A program made the position numbers and the translations under genes. The notes below the pieces were generated by a model. The model saw nothing but the letters and a program-made list of their open reading frames with translations, made no database searches and was not told where the DNA came from. Positions 1 through 11,077 of a stretch of 64,000 nt of DNA are shown here, piece after piece. Source of the stretch: Symmetrospora coprosmae. Its lineage: Eukaryota; Basidiomycota; Cystobasidiomycetes; Symmetrosporaceae. Position 1 is the stretch's first letter, and every line of letters starts with the position of its first letter. The stretch is taken from NCBI GenBank assembly GCA_008802785.1, contig VUYT01000041.1, positions 57,934 through 121,933 of the forward strand, in the 5' to 3' direction.

Positions 1-626
1 GCGCTCGAACGGGAGCTGCAAGAGGGTGTCAAGCTGCGAGTCTCTACCTCGGAGGAGTAGTTCATGCTCACCACTGGGTACTGCTGTTTCGTTGAGGGGA
101 ATACCACTCTTGTAGCCTTGGCAATGTGTCGCAGCGCAGCGGCTTCGATGTAAGGCGCGGCGATGGCGCACACCTCCAGCTTGAATTTCACAAGAGAGAC
201 ACCGTCGTCATTGATGGTCCTTGCCAGCGTCCCTGATTCTACCTCGAAAGCTTGTCTATCTTTGTCGAGATCGAGACAAGCCTTGTCGAAGCGCCTGGTG
301 AGCAAGCTTGCATAAAAGCTACTCTTGGCACTCCCGAGAGTAAGCCTCGGTACCGAGCTAGAAGACTCAGGTACGCGCTGGGGGTTCCAGCTTGCCGAAG
401 ACGCCCGGGAGCTCGCAGCCGACACTGTTTTAGGCGTCTGAACTGGTGCAAGCGGCACTGAGCCGGTTCTGCCAGGCGAAGGGCGTTTACCTGAGGATGG
501 TTGGAGGGGCAGACTCTGGCTCCTAGGCGGGGCTGTAGCCCCCGGTGATGAGTGTCTGGATACCAGGTGCCGAGGGTCCATCTGCCTGCCGCGGGGAGGC
601 GTCTTGGGCTTGCCCAGGTCCCACAT
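1..626 (-). CDS. Uncharacterised protein, 5' part (runs off left edge)
   Basis: An open frame on the minus strand runs from an ATG at 626 to about 71, and a second exon reaches the window edge. The first ~110 residues are rich in Ser, Pro and Arg and look disordered. From about residue 120 the sequence becomes a mixed, folded-looking region with short motifs such as FYASLLTRRFDKACLDLDKD and KLEVCAIAAPYIEAAALRH. A donor GTGAGC near 70 and a CTTGAC branch with a CAG acceptor near 16 give a 56-base intron, and the frame then continues as LPFER to base 1. No family is recognised. It lies only 83 bp downstream of the next minus-strand gene, so a single longer gene joined by an intron near 660-710 cannot be excluded, although the phases I tried did not fit. 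Confidence 0.55.
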   Translation of the reverse strand, partial: MWDLGKPKTPPRGRQMDPRHLVSRHSSPGATAPPRSQSLPLQPSSGKRPSPGRTGSVPLAPVQTPKTVSAASSRASSASWNPQRVPESSSSVPRLTLGSAKSSFYASLLTRRFDKACLDLDKDRQAFEVESGTLARTINDDGVSLVKFKLEVCAIAAPYIEAAALRHIAKATRVVFPSTKQQYPVVSMNYSSEVETRSLTPSCSSRSS

Positions 627-709
627 TTTGAGCTCTGGACCATCACAGACGGACGTTCAGCGAAGCGTCCTAGTGCCATGCTTTTAGTCAGAGTAAGCGA
701 TTCCCAAAC

Positions 710-1566
710 TCAACTGTACCTCTTGTAACGCTCCTCGCACTCGCTTTTGATGACCTCGTCGGACCCATATAGGACGAGCAATTTCAGGTGTATCTCCGAC
801 GTCTTGCAGAATACAGCTCGAATATGTTTGTCGTCAGTCAGACCGGCGTCTTGAAGGGATATCAGATCCTTAATCAGACCGGGATGCGCACGCCAGATCT
901 GCTCAGCAGCGCTCGTCTTGAAGACCAGGTGCTCATGAAGGAGGGGATAGAAGCATTGACCATGGTACCTGATCTTCTCGACCATGTTATCCTGTTCGCC
1001 AAAGAGATTTGAGCGCTCAGAATGCGCGAGAAAGTGTTGATAAGCGCAAGGTGACTCACGAGTTTGTTTCTGTTATTGCTGTCATCCCGAAGCTCCTTAT
1101 TGATTGCCTGCCATAGCGGCAGGCTGGTCTTGAGTAGCTTTGAGGCGCGCTCTACTATGTCTGTTGTGCTCATGTTGACAGCCGTCTGCAGGCTCCGCTC
1201 AAACTCTTTCGATGCCTTCGGGAACCGGTCGGTGATCGGCTTCATGACAGTCTTGATCTCTTTGGACGCTTCTCCGCCCGTGTTCGACTAGAGATAATAC
1301 GATTCATGGTCAGAGCTTCTCATGGGTCTTATCGCTGTAGTACAGAACAATCACCTTGATGATCATTGTCTTTCTGATGTCTGCTCGACCCTGTGTAGAA
1401 AGCCAGCCACCGTACTTGCGCACGATCTGGCGGGTGCGGGGGAGCGATCAATGTCTATGAGCTGTATGTTCGCAGTGCAAGGTTCTTAACTCATGTCAAG
1501 ACGCACTCGCTCGATGGAATCTCGGGCCGGCTTCGGCTCAAGGCGGTCCAGGTAGGTATCTGCCAT
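710..1566 (-). CDS. Uncharacterised 213-residue protein, four exons
   Basis: Four exons (1566-1507, 1426-1355, 1287-1060, 991-710) join in phase to 213 codons plus stop, starting MADTYLDRLEPKPARD. The donors are GTGCGT, GTGATT and GTGAGT, and the introns are 80, 67 and 68 bp. The product is charged and predicted helical, with no signal peptide or membrane segment. It contains IVRKYGGWLSTQGR early and a C-terminal half with HGQCFYPLLHEHLVF and LLVLYGSDEVIKSECEERY. I do not recognise the family. All three splices preserve the frame, which supports a real gene rather than a chance ORF. It faces the TPR gene across a 720-bp divergent spacer. Confidence 0.6.
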
Positions 1567-2287
1567 GCTGGCGACGACTGTGTGAGAGAGCGGGATGGGA
1601 CACGGTGGATGCTTGGCGATAAGTCTGGAGATCAGGCAGTGGTTGTGTCAGCAGAAGCAGAAGCAGAAGCAGAAGCAGAAGCAGAGAGAGAATCAGGGGC
1701 GAACGGAGTCGCTTTTATAGTGCGGAAGCGGCGAGCCTGGCTGCTGCGCCCTTCACTTCCATTCCCACAGGCTTCGACATCGCCCCGACGCTCCTGAAAG
1801 CCTCGGACCCTTTGCGGTCGTCGAGAGAAAGGATCTGGCGGGCGATACGTGCTGGAGGTGGCGCTGCGGAAGATGGTGGGAATAGATGGCTCGACAGCTG
1901 CAAGCGGCAAGGTGCGGACAAGAGTAGCCGCCAGCGAGCGTCAATGCATTGGTCAGTGGGCTCGCTAGCCGTCAGTAGTGCAACCCCAGTCAGTATCTGC
2001 CGCAATGTGTGCATATCTGTGTGTCCATCTTCCTGTTGGTGTCTGGTCAAGAAGCAGATCCTCGAGCTCTCTTGGTCCTGGCCGTCCCTTAGCCTTTGAC
2101 GCATCAAGGGGCGACAGGAGGGGATCCGGGCAGCAGCGACGCCTGCGTGCGCAAACAGGATATCATAGAGAGCGAGGCTCATATCCCACAATGGCGCATA
2201 GCAGACGACGCTGAGCCTGGTTGGCGTCGTGACCATCCGCATCTGCGCGTCGAAACGCGTGACTTCGACGAACTCGGTGCTGGCGCA
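1567..2287. other. Divergent spacer between two genes
   Basis: About 720 bp separates the minus-strand unknown gene from the TPR gene. ORFs on both strands here have biased low-complexity translations and no splice structure that makes a convincing protein. It presumably holds both promoters. It contains the GCAGAA repeat annotated separately. Confidence 0.5.
1651..1686 (+). repeat. GCAGAA hexanucleotide microsatellite
   Basis: Five perfect copies of GCAGAA plus a sixth imperfect copy (GCAGAG), directly upstream of the minus-strand gene's start. The length is a multiple of three, so ORFs pass through it as an Ala-Glu or Ser-Ala run. I treat it as non-coding promoter repeat. Confidence 0.9.
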
Positions 2288-5200
2288 ATGACAACGTCGA
2301 GGATGGCACAGAGCAAGAGCCATAGCAGCCATGGACACGATCATGACCACCATGGGTCGTCCTCATCAAGCACTGGGCCCGCGAAGTGCAGCTGCGGCAA
2401 CCCCGTGGCCCCGCCGCCGCCGCCAAAGAAGGCACACAGTCACCACCACCACCACCACCATCACCACACCTCGTCACTCCCCAGTCCATCCTCCAAGGGC
2501 ATCAGCAGCGCGACTGCCCTGCGCAGACACAGAGAACTGCGCGAGTTTGCCATTGTGCGTCGCCTCGTCTGGCTGCTCGACGCGTTGGCGCCGGACGACC
2601 CCACGCTGAATGCAACAACACCCCCTTTGAACACGCTTGTCTGTCACACACGGACTCACACCAGATTGACAAGCTACTCTCTAAGATCTTCTGGCTGCGC
2701 TTCTACGAGGACGCGGCACGTCTCTACTCCGCACGCCTCACGCTTATAGCCAAGGAGCGCCTTCCGTTCCTCATCCAGAACATCATCGGTAAGCCGCCCT
2801 AGCATTCAGGCGGTGCGCTCGTGAGTCCACTGCTGACCACTCCGCATTGCAGCCGCCGGAGGAGGACCAGGCTGGGCATGCGCAAATGCCGCCAGCGACG
2901 AGGTCCGCGAGTACTTTCGCCAGCAGATCCAGGTCGACCTGCGCGAGCTCGAGGACCGGCTATGGCACACGTCGTCCGAATGGACCTATACGGCCGTGCG
3001 CAGGATGGCAATCACGAACGGCGTCGTCGTGTCATCTGCGGGTCTGCGCGCGTCGGACCTGCTCACCCTCATCCCATTACTCGAAGCCATGTGCAAAGGG
3101 CTCGAGAACGCGCCAAAATCGACATACGAGATCCACCCGGTCCGCGCCATCGCGGCCACCTTTGTCAACCTGTACCCAAACCTCGCCTCTCTGCCAGCCA
3201 CCACGCTCGTCTCGTCCGCAAAAAAGAAGATCCTCGTCAATCACAAGATGCAAGAAGTGCCGAGCCTGTGCACGCACCATCCATCCAACAAGTGCGCCAT
3301 GGACGGGCCAGGCAGTCCCGCGTGGGGCCCTGCGCTCTTCAAGATTACCAACTCTGCCATGGCAGACACAAAGTCGAAGACAGGGAGTGGCGCCAAGCTG
3401 CCCTCGTCAGCCACCTCGTCCGTCCCGCCCATATCGCCCGCTTCCATCCTGTTCGACACCCTTTTCCCATCCATACCGCTATCCCCCAAGCGCGCAAGCA
3501 GCAACAGCAAGACGTCCGTCCCGCCGACGCCAACCTCGGCGAAGTCGACAGCATCCTCCTCGACAATCGCCTCCACCAAGGACAGCGGGTACAAGGACAG
3601 CATGGACATGGTCAACATTGTCGAGCTGCGCTCCATCCTCTCGCTCGGCCTCTCGCGCCTCTTCATTGTGCTCTTCCAGACGGCGCAGGAGTTCAACCTG
3701 CGCTCATTCGGCGAGAACATCAACCTCGCATTCGGCGCCATCGGCGGGAGCAGCATCAGCGCCGTTGGGCCAGGCCACGCCTCGCTTGTTGGTGCAACGG
3801 GAGACGGCGGCGAGGACGACGAGTACTACGGCGGGTGTGAGTGCTGCCTCGAAGATTTCTACGACGACTACAACCGCAAGAATGGGACGACGTACGACGA
3901 TCCGCTGTACGACTTCTGGGACGCCGTCTCACGGCCTGCGTCCAGCCCGTACGGAAGCAGAGCAGGCAAGCGCAAGTCGGCTAAACGGGCCCGGCTGCCC
4001 TCGGAGGACGGCAACATCAACGTTCCATACTCGAAGGCGCCATGCACGGTGTACGACGACCGCATACACCGGCTCACCCACCACCCGTACACATCCGAAC
4101 GCTCGAGCAAGGCCGCCTTCTACCGACGTATCTTCTCCACCCGCCCTGGTGCGGGGCTGCGCGCATGGGACACAGTCCTGCACTACGAGGCAGTGGTGCG
4201 CGAGGAGGAGGAGGAGAAGCAGAAGAAGGAGGAGGACCGGCGTGCCGAGAAGGAGAAGTACGGGCTGAAAGCGTCGACCCCGACGACGCCGACGACGACG
4301 GCGCTGCTGCAGAACGCGGGCGTGAATGCGCTCAAGGAGAACACGAAGGTCGCGCAGGCGGCCCCTCCTGCAGCACAGGCGCTCGATGCGGCGGGCAAGC
4401 CGAAGTCGCTGAAGCGCCGAGCGGGAAAGGAGAGGGAAGGGTCCGAGTGCGATGGAAGAGGCGGCGGGCTGATTGGGTGGAACAGCTGCCACGAGGAGGA
4501 CGTGTGGGAGCGCGATCTCGACTCGACGGACGACTACGGCATTGAGGACTACTTTGGCTTTGGCTCTGATCGACCGGACGAGTGAGTCCAGGCTGAGCGT
4601 GCACGCCGTCTCTGATATTACCTGGTGTCAACTGACGTCTCCGTGTCCTTTTCGTTGACAGCGACGTGTCATGCCGCTGCCGGCGGATCGCCATGCGGTA
4701 CCTCGTCGCCGAAGAATACAAGGAGGACGGCAACGCTGCCTTCAAGCGGGGCAACTTCGAGGAAGCCATCGAGCTGTACACGCTCGCGCACAAGTCCGAG
4801 CCGCGCCTGCCCATCTACCTCCTGAACCGGTCCATGGCCGAGCTCAAGCTGTACCGGTGGGACGAGGCCGAGATGGACTGCACGGCCGTGCTGCGGAAGC
4901 ACCGAACGAACGCCAAAGCGCTGTGGAGGCGCGCAAAGGCGAGAAGAGCAACGGCGCAGCTTACGGGCGACGTGGAGAAGCTCATTGCCGCGGAGCGGGG
5001 TACGTCCACAAACCACCCCCCTATGCCGCCAATGGTAGCGCTGACCAGGTTGTTACTCCTGCGCAGACCTCCTTGACTTCCTGTCGCTGCTGCCTACGTC
5101 GGCCGAAGGGCAGATCGAGCTTGCGTCAGTGCGCGCCGAGCTGTGCCCTTGCTTCGAGTGCTCCGAGCAGTCCGTCTGCGCCACCTCTTCGCACGGCACG

Positions 5201-5752
5201 TCGTCCATGCTGTTCTGCTCGACCTCGTCGACCGCCCCGCCCCGGTCGTGCTTCAACAAGAACTACCGCCCGCCCGCCCTGCTCGCGTCGGCATTCTCGC
5301 CCATCACGTCGCTGCAGGACACGCCGCTCGCACGGTCCGCAGACGTCCTCGTGGCCCCGCCAAAGGGATGGCTGTCGGCGCACACATTCGGGCAGACGCC
5401 TCCAGCGACGCCGTCGACTGCTGCTGCTGCCAACGGGGCGAAGGGCAAGAAAGGCACGGCTGCCGCAGCGGCAGCGGCCCCGAGCCCGCTCTCGCCCAGT
5501 GCGGCTGCGGCAACTGCAGCTGCGTCCCTCAGTCCCGATAGCCCCGGAAACGACAACGGCAACGGCAATGCCAGCAGCCATGGAGCACTCAAAGGGTCGT
5601 GGCAGCGCTTTGTCGAGAATTTCTCCTTCCTCCCCGCGTCCGTCTCGTCGCCGGAGGACAAGATGCCGTTGCGCTTCGTTAGCGACCACGACCTGGCCAG
5701 CTCGACCTTACCGTGCTGGGACCTGTACAGGATCGTCAAGGCGGGGAAATGA
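2288..5752 (+). CDS. Histidine-rich TPR protein of unknown function
   Basis: The gene has five or more exons. The start is ATG 2288 (MTTSRMAQSK), with an in-frame ATG 15 bases later. The N-terminus is extremely His-rich (HGHDHDHHG, then nine consecutive His after a CSC motif and a five-Pro run). The first intron is ambiguous: either 2555 to the CACCAG acceptor near 2671, or a later small intron ending at TAAG before IFWLRFYEDAARL. Later introns are firm: 2789-2852, 4582-4661 and 5000-5066. A helical region with NIVELRSILSLGLSRLF sits mid-protein, followed by an acidic/KE-rich stretch. After 4662 there is a clear tetratricopeptide pair (YKEDGNAAFKRGNFEEAIELY, then LLNRSMAELKLYRWDEAEMDC), of the kind seen in HSP90/HSP70 co-chaperones. 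The C-terminus is Ala/Ser/Pro-rich and ends ...DLYRIVKAGK. Metal binding by the His tract is inference; I assign no function. Confidence 0.75.
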
Positions 5753-6187
5753 GGGCAGACAGCCGCTCTTGCAAGTCGTCTACACCTTGTCCGAGACCTG
5801 GTCATACGTCCTTCTCCGGCTGCACGCTTTTTCCCCGTGCCGCAGCTCACCAATGCCCGCAGCAACCATTCCCATTCCCCACTGCCATGCCCGTCTTTCT
5901 TCTCCTCTTCAGCTCGAGCATCCTGCAGCTTTCACCAACGCGATCGCAAGCGGGATCCTCTCGACAACGCCGATCCGTTGCTTTACTTCTCTTCCTTCTT
6001 TCGAAGTCCGCCTCCATACTACGTTGCAGGCTGTCCGCATCTGCCTGCTGTTGTTTCTAGATCAGTCCAGTCCTGCGATGCCATGCCATGCCATGCGATG
6101 CCACTGTCCAGATGCTATCGCCGTCCATGATGTTGGCTTGCTCCTCTTGCTTGCTCCTTCCCACCGTCACCTCTCAGCTAGGCCAAG
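5753..6187. other. Intergenic spacer, CT-rich, likely carrier promoter
   Basis: 435 bp between two plus-strand genes. It is pyrimidine-rich on the plus strand from about 5870 to 6060, as in many fungal promoters, and includes four near-perfect GCCAT/GATGCC units around 6076-6103. I see no convincing coding exon. Confidence 0.5.
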
Positions 6188-7870
6188 ATGAGCAAGACGA
6201 GGATGCCAGAGCTCAAGGGCGACAAGCCGCAGACCAAGGGTATTGGCGCGGTCAGTGGGACGCGCATGAGCGTGCAGCATCCTGCGTCCGTACGCTGCTC
6301 CGACGCTGATGCGCTCAAGGATATCGCGTCCGCGCGCCCGTCCGTCGCCGCGCTCTGCAGGAAATGGTCGCAGGCACCAGTCAGTCGGCCGCAACAGCAC
6401 CAGCAGCAGCAGCAGCACCAGCAGCATCGGTGCTATCGCTGACGCATCCGCACTGATGCCATACTGACACGCGCACACTCGCAGTGGGAGGGATGGCCCA
6501 GGTGTGTCTGTGACGTGACGGCGACTCGTGACTTTCTCGAGGACAGGAAGACTGACAATTCTGGCGGACGGCTCCAATGTCATGCGCTTCTCGACGCGTT
6601 TGGGCGTGCTCAGGTGCTGGTCGGACAGCCCGTGAGCTACTCCGCTCCACCTGCGAATGCTGCGCGTCCGTCCGTTCCTGACCTCACCGCTCTCGCTTTC
6701 TCTCCCTGTCCGCCCACAGTTCGACATTGTCAAGGTGCGATTGCAGAGCAGCGATGCCTACAAGGGCGCTCTCGACTGCGCGACCAAGATCGTCAAGCAG
6801 GAAGGGCCACTGGCGTTCTACAAGGGTGCGTCTCTTCGACGTCGCAAGGAGCTGGGTCACGCCAGAGCCTGATGCGATAGCCGTTCCTCCATCTCCAGGA
6901 ACCGTCATGCCGCTTGTCGGAGTCGGCGCCTGTGTGTCTCTGCAGTTCGCAGGGCTCGGCGCATGCAAGAAGTTCTTCTCGTGCGTCGGCCTCCTCCTTC
7001 TGCTACCTTTAGGCTGCCGTGCCGAGACGCGCTGTCCCGCCTGCATCCCCGCTGATCCCCGCGCCCACATTCCGCTGTTTTCTCACAGAGAACAAAACGT
7101 AGCACGAGGGAAGGGCCCGGACCTCTCGTATCCCCAGTTCTACCTCGCCGGTGCCGGCGCTGGCCTCACCAACTCGATTGTCTCTGGGCCCGTAGAGCAC
7201 ATCCGTATCCGCCTGCAGACGCAGACAAAGAACGCGGCAGGCGCCTACCCTTACAGCGGGCCGTTCGACGCGTGCAAGAAAATCTACGCCACGGATGGGA
7301 TGAGGGGCATCTTCTACGGCCAGGGCGCCACGCTTCTGCGGTGAGCGCAGGTTCTCCGCACAATGCCACCGGTAACACAGCCACATTCTGAAGCGTCCCC
7401 TGACATGGCATCGCAGAGAGTTTCACGGATACGGTCTCTACTTTGCAGCGTACGAGGCCATCATCCAGTACCGGTGCAACCGCGACCGGATAACGCGAAA
7501 GGTGAATTCCCTCTCCTCGAGCTGCCTGGGTCTGCCATCGCTTGGTGGCTGAAGCCGTTGTGCTGCGATGACACACACACAGGACATCCCCGCCCTCGAC
7601 ACGTGTCTGTACGGCGCGCTCGCCGGGTACGTGCTCTGGTTCGGCATGTACCCGCTCGATGTCATCAAGAGCAAGATCCAGACGGATGCCTTTCCCAGCC
7701 AGCCGGAGAGGCGCAAATTCCACGGCGTGGTCGACGTCGTGCGCAAGACGCTCGCCACGCAGGGCGCGGGCGGGTTCTTCAAGGGCTTCCTGCCGACCAT
7801 CATTAGGTCGCCGTTTGCCAATGGCGCGACGTTCATGGCGTACGAGCTCACGATGCGCATGATCGCGTGA
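6188..7870 (+). CDS. Mitochondrial carrier (SLC25), YMC1/carnitine-acylcarnitine-like
   Basis: This is an inner-mitochondrial-membrane solute carrier of the Ymc1/Crc1 branch. Three carrier repeats are visible: [10 protein letters not shown], then [13 protein letters not shown], then [13 protein letters not shown], each with the P/x-x-D/E-x-x-K/R signature and a following FYKG/FYGQG/FFKGF element. The [10 protein letters not shown] stretch is typical of Ymc1-type amino-acid/acylcarnitine carriers. Exons from 6485 onward are firm and in phase: 6485-6501, 6614-6631, 6720-6825, 6899-6980, 7089-7340, 7417-7501, 7583-7870. Two are micro-exons of 17 and 18 bases encoding VGGMAQ and VLVGQP. The first exon (from ATG 6188) only joins in phase through a GTGGGA donor at 6255, giving ~304 residues. 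That 230-bp intron contains a carrier-like ALKDIAS stretch, so the N-terminal join is unsettled. The substrate is inference. Confidence 0.88.
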
Positions 7871-7915
7871 GCGTGAGCGTGTAGAGCTGCATTGCGTAGA
7901 GCAGAAGGAGAGCGC

Positions 7916-9382
7916 TTAAGAGGTGGAAGAGCGCAAAGAACAGCCCGAGCTCCTGCATGTATACCCTGGTCGTCTCTCGACAAGTAATATCGCAGCATTG
8001 CACAACGTCATGCGTAAGTGGCGGCCAGCCGTGCTTTCCTGCAATGGGCCGAAATGACTGCATCAGCGTGATTGTCCAAGGCTGCTCTGTCTGCACTTTT
8101 CCGACGTACAAGAATTCACCGCTCGTCATGCGCCTCGTTCCAGCTAGGATGCCTTTCGCAGCCACCTTGCTATCGAAGGCCTCGTCGGAGAAGTCAGCCC
8201 TGCGAAAGCGACAGTCAGCCTCCTTGATTTTCATGGTCTTGGCACACGCCCAAACTCGCGACTTTGTCATAACGCGCAACTCGGTGCTGAAATCCGGCTG
8301 CACAAAGTAGGCGATCGAGAAGCGCGAGATAGACTCGTCCGCCGTGCGAGGCATGACGACCCGGTGAACTGTGGAAGTGAGCTTGCCGCCGGACCAGAAC
8401 TGGATAGTTGTGGATTGCCCGAGTCAGTCTCGCTTCCCATGATAGGTTGAGCACGCGCTAGAGGGAGGCACACCTCGAGAGCGTCGGCGATGTTGACGAT
8501 CAATGCTCCCGGCAAGTGCTGAACGTCTGCCCAGGATCCGTCCTTCTGCCGGACTTGCAGGCCACCTACGCTCTCGGTCGCAAGCAGGGTGATGCTGCCA
8601 TAGTCGCTGTGGGCTGATGCGCGAATGTCGGTCCTGTGAACAAGGCGAGGACTTTGCATGAGCGGCGCGCTCCCGGCTCTCAGTCGATGGAAGCATGCAT
8701 CCACCCACTCATCTGCGTCTGTGTCGATGGGCGGATAGTGAATCAGTCTGCACCGGTTCTCCTTGCCGCCGTGACAGTCCGTGAATGCTCTTGGCGGCAG
8801 ATCGAGCGCAACTGCAAGGCCCCCCAGGACGGCAAGGGATGCCTGGGCAAGACTTTCCTGGTACGCCGTCAAGAGATCCTGAGCATCTGCGATGCCTGCA
8901 GGCAGGGTCTGCGGGTTGTCGGAGAAGCGGGCGAGATAGAGGGATTCTTTGAGATCGCCCTTCGCCAGTGTCGCATCAAGCGTTTCCTGCCGGCTGAGTG
9001 GGCCATCGTTTCAGGCAGGTTCCACAGAGATACGAGGTGCAGGTACTTACACTCCGCTGTATCCCTGCATGATGCGGGTCCGAAACAGGAGCGTCTATCA
9101 GCTGTGAGCCGCCGGGCGCCCTCCCTGCTTGCCGGTACCTCTCACCAGGCCCGACTCGGGCTTGAAGCCGTACTTTGCCTTCTCCTCGGCCCTCGTCTCG
9201 AGGAAGTACCGCTTGCTGAGCGCGAAGACCTGCGACAGCGTCTCCGTGGACACTCCATGATCCGTGAGATAGAAGAAGCCCGACGCCATGCATGCGGCGC
9301 GCAACGGAGGTGCAAGCGACTCGGGCGTGGGATGCGCTTCGAGGGAGATAACGGGGAGTGAGGCGGCGGAGCAGGTACCCAT
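7916..9382 (-). CDS. 2-oxoglutarate/Fe(II) dioxygenase, isopenicillin-N-synthase-like fold
   Basis: The start at 9382 (MGTCSAASLPVISLEA) opens a non-haem dioxygenase N-terminal domain with GFFYLTDHGV. Later exons encode the jelly-roll core: SAHSDYGSITLL (the H-x-D iron ligands), GGLQVRQKDG, PGALIVNIADALE, then STVHRVV (third His) and RFSIAYF (Arg-x-Ser binding 2-oxoglutarate). All metal and cosubstrate residues are present, so it should be active. The substrate is unknown. Introns: a short one after ESGL, one after QGYSG, one after DALE, and a 48-bp one with a GCTGAC branch near 8220. The 3' end is least certain. Without a last intron the frame runs to 7848 and overlaps the carrier; with a 58-bp intron it stops at 7916. 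The convergent neighbour is the mitochondrial carrier. Confidence 0.82.
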
Positions 9383-9851
9383 GGCTTCAGTCAGTCAGTT
9401 CGGCCGGGTCTGTCAGTCTGTGCGTACATGTGGGTGCGAGGGGAAGACAGAAGGTCCTCAGAAGGCGGGAGCGATAAGGGTCACGTGCCAGGCACCGACC
9501 GGTTCATAGGCGCATAGCGCCGTACATCTCCTCTCGTGTGTCGCATTCAATGGATCTGCTAGCGGCATGCAGCTTTCCTGCATGATGCCGTATGACGTGA
9601 TTGCTGTCCCCGAGGCGTCTGTCTGTACTGCGTCAGATTGTTTCGGTCACGGCACCGCGACAGTAATGAGCTCGGTCGCGGCCTTTGTCAGCGTCGGCGA
9701 TGAGCGATGAGCGATGAGCGTCCGTAGCCATAGCCAAGGGGACGGCATCAGCTGGCTTCAACACTTTCTCTCCTCTTGTTTCTCATCTCATCACTGATTC
9801 CGTGCATACATTCCGCATCCTCATCCTCATCCTCTCCACTCCACCACCACC
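9383..9851. other. Divergent promoter between dioxygenase and MDR genes
   Basis: 469 bp separating two oxidoreductase genes transcribed away from each other, so they could be co-regulated (inference). It contains three tandem GATGAGC units (9699-9719) and, just before the MDR start, a run of CATCCTC and CCACCA repeats. Confidence 0.5.
9699..9719 (+). repeat. Triple GATGAGC tandem repeat
   Basis: Three perfect contiguous 7-base copies inside a divergent promoter. The function is unknown. It could be a factor-binding cluster or simple slippage. Confidence 0.85.
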
Positions 9852-10960
9852 ATGAAAGGCGTCTTCTTCTCGCACGAGCTGCCCGACACCTGCGAGCTGC
9901 GAGACGTAGAGGTGCCCACCCCAGGCAAGGACGAGATCCTCGTCAAGAACGTCGCGGTCGCATCGAACCCAAAGGACTGGAAGGTGCCGCTCTGGATCCC
10001 TACGTGGTCCGGCGTCGAAGGGAATGACGTTGCAGGCCATGTCGAGGCCGTCGGGGAAGGGGTGACCGAGTTCAAGAAGGGCGACAAGGTGCGTGCTGGG
10101 ATGACCTGGAGACGTAGAGAACGAGGGCTGAGCTGAGCGAGGACACTTCTCCGCAGGTCGCTGCTTTCACGAAGATGATGACCGACACCAAGTACGGCTG
10201 CTATCAGGAATACTCCGTCTCGCCCGCGCACACGGCCTGGCACGTCGCCGACTCGACCTCCTTCGAGGATGCCGCTACCCTGCCTCTGGCAGTGATGACT
10301 GCCGCCATCGGGCTGTACGTCCGCCTTGGTCTCACACCGCCTCCAACGTCCGGTGAGCGCGGCACCGCAACCGGCATTGTCCTGATCAACGGCGCCGCGT
10401 CGAGCGTGGGCGCGTTCGCCATCCAGCTGGCCAAGCGATCCGGGTACTCTGTCGTCGGCATCGCAGGGCAGAGCGGCGACTACGCGAGCAGTCTCGGCGC
10501 AGACGAGGTGGTCGACTACCGCAGCGCCGACACGGGCAAGCAGGTGCTGGCCGCCATCGAGAAGCTCGGGGGAAAGAGCAAGCTCGTCGGCACGTATGAC
10601 GCAGTGAGCACGGAAAAGACGGTCGAGCTCCTCGCGTACGAGGTGCTCCAGCCCGAAGGAGGCAAGATCACGACTGTCCTCCCGGCTCACGACAATGGCG
10701 AAGGCCTCACGGTCAAGAATGTCGTGGTAGAGCGGACAATGGTCGGAACTGCGCACTCGGAGGACGCACAATTCGCAGAGCAGTGGTACAGGCAGATTGG
10801 CAAGTGGCTCGATGACGGATCATTCAAGGCCAATCAAGTCAAACTCTTGCCAAACGGCCTCGACTCGGTCAAAGAGGGTGTCCACCTCCTCAAGGACGGC
10901 AAGGTCAACGCAGTCAAGCTCGTGTACCGGATTGCCGATAGCACCTGCTTGAAGCAGTAG
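9852..10960 (+). CDS. Zinc-independent medium-chain dehydrogenase/reductase (enoyl reductase/ToxD-like)
   Basis: Two exons (9852-10088, 10157-10960) encode 346 residues. The GroES-like N-terminal domain has ILVKNVAVASNPKDWK and GNDVAGHVEAVGEGV. The nucleotide-binding domain has INGAASSVGAFAIQLAK (the GxxSxxG form seen in NADPH-dependent quinone/enoyl reductases), then SLGADEVVDYRS. The usual catalytic-zinc Cys/His set of alcohol dehydrogenases is absent, so I expect a zinc-free NADPH reductase, as in trans-acting enoyl reductases and quinone oxidoreductases. I see no polyketide synthase nearby, so a role in a metabolite cluster is not supported. The spacing from the divergent dioxygenase suggests a shared promoter. 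Confidence 0.88.
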
Positions 10961-11077
10961 AGATGTCACAGATTCTGTCGCAAAAGCCTGCGCCCCTCGC
11001 GACTCTTTGAAAATCTATCATGCATTGCATTGGACGTCCTGCTCCTCGTCACAGATAGATCAGGAATGAGCGGTCCA

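Noticed and set aside
1-60. Plus-strand reading ALERELQEGVKLRVSTSEE followed by a stop, as if the 3' end of a gene
   Set aside because: The minus strand is open for over 600 bp across the same DNA with splice signals and a folded-looking protein. The short plus reading cannot be tested and is likely a shadow.
239-679. Minus-strand 146-codon ORF overlapping the left-edge gene
   Set aside because: Arg/Pro-rich translation in another frame of the same strand; the alternative frame reads as protein through to the window edge.
1715-2353. Minus-strand 212-codon ORF in the first divergent spacer
   Set aside because: Composition is Cys/Arg/Leu-rich without family motifs, and it overlaps the TPR gene's first exon and the microsatellite.
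2847-4268. Plus-strand 473-codon Arg/Ser-rich ORF
   Set aside because: A frame shadow of the TPR gene, which has correct splice phase and TPR motifs.
4671-6191. Plus-strand 506-codon Arg-rich ORF
   Set aside because: Frame shadow covering the TPR exons and the following spacer.
7916-10960. Dioxygenase plus enoyl-reductase-like gene as a secondary-metabolite cluster
   Set aside because: No polyketide synthase, NRPS, terpene synthase or pathway regulator in the flanking sequence; two tailoring-type enzymes alone do not make a cluster.
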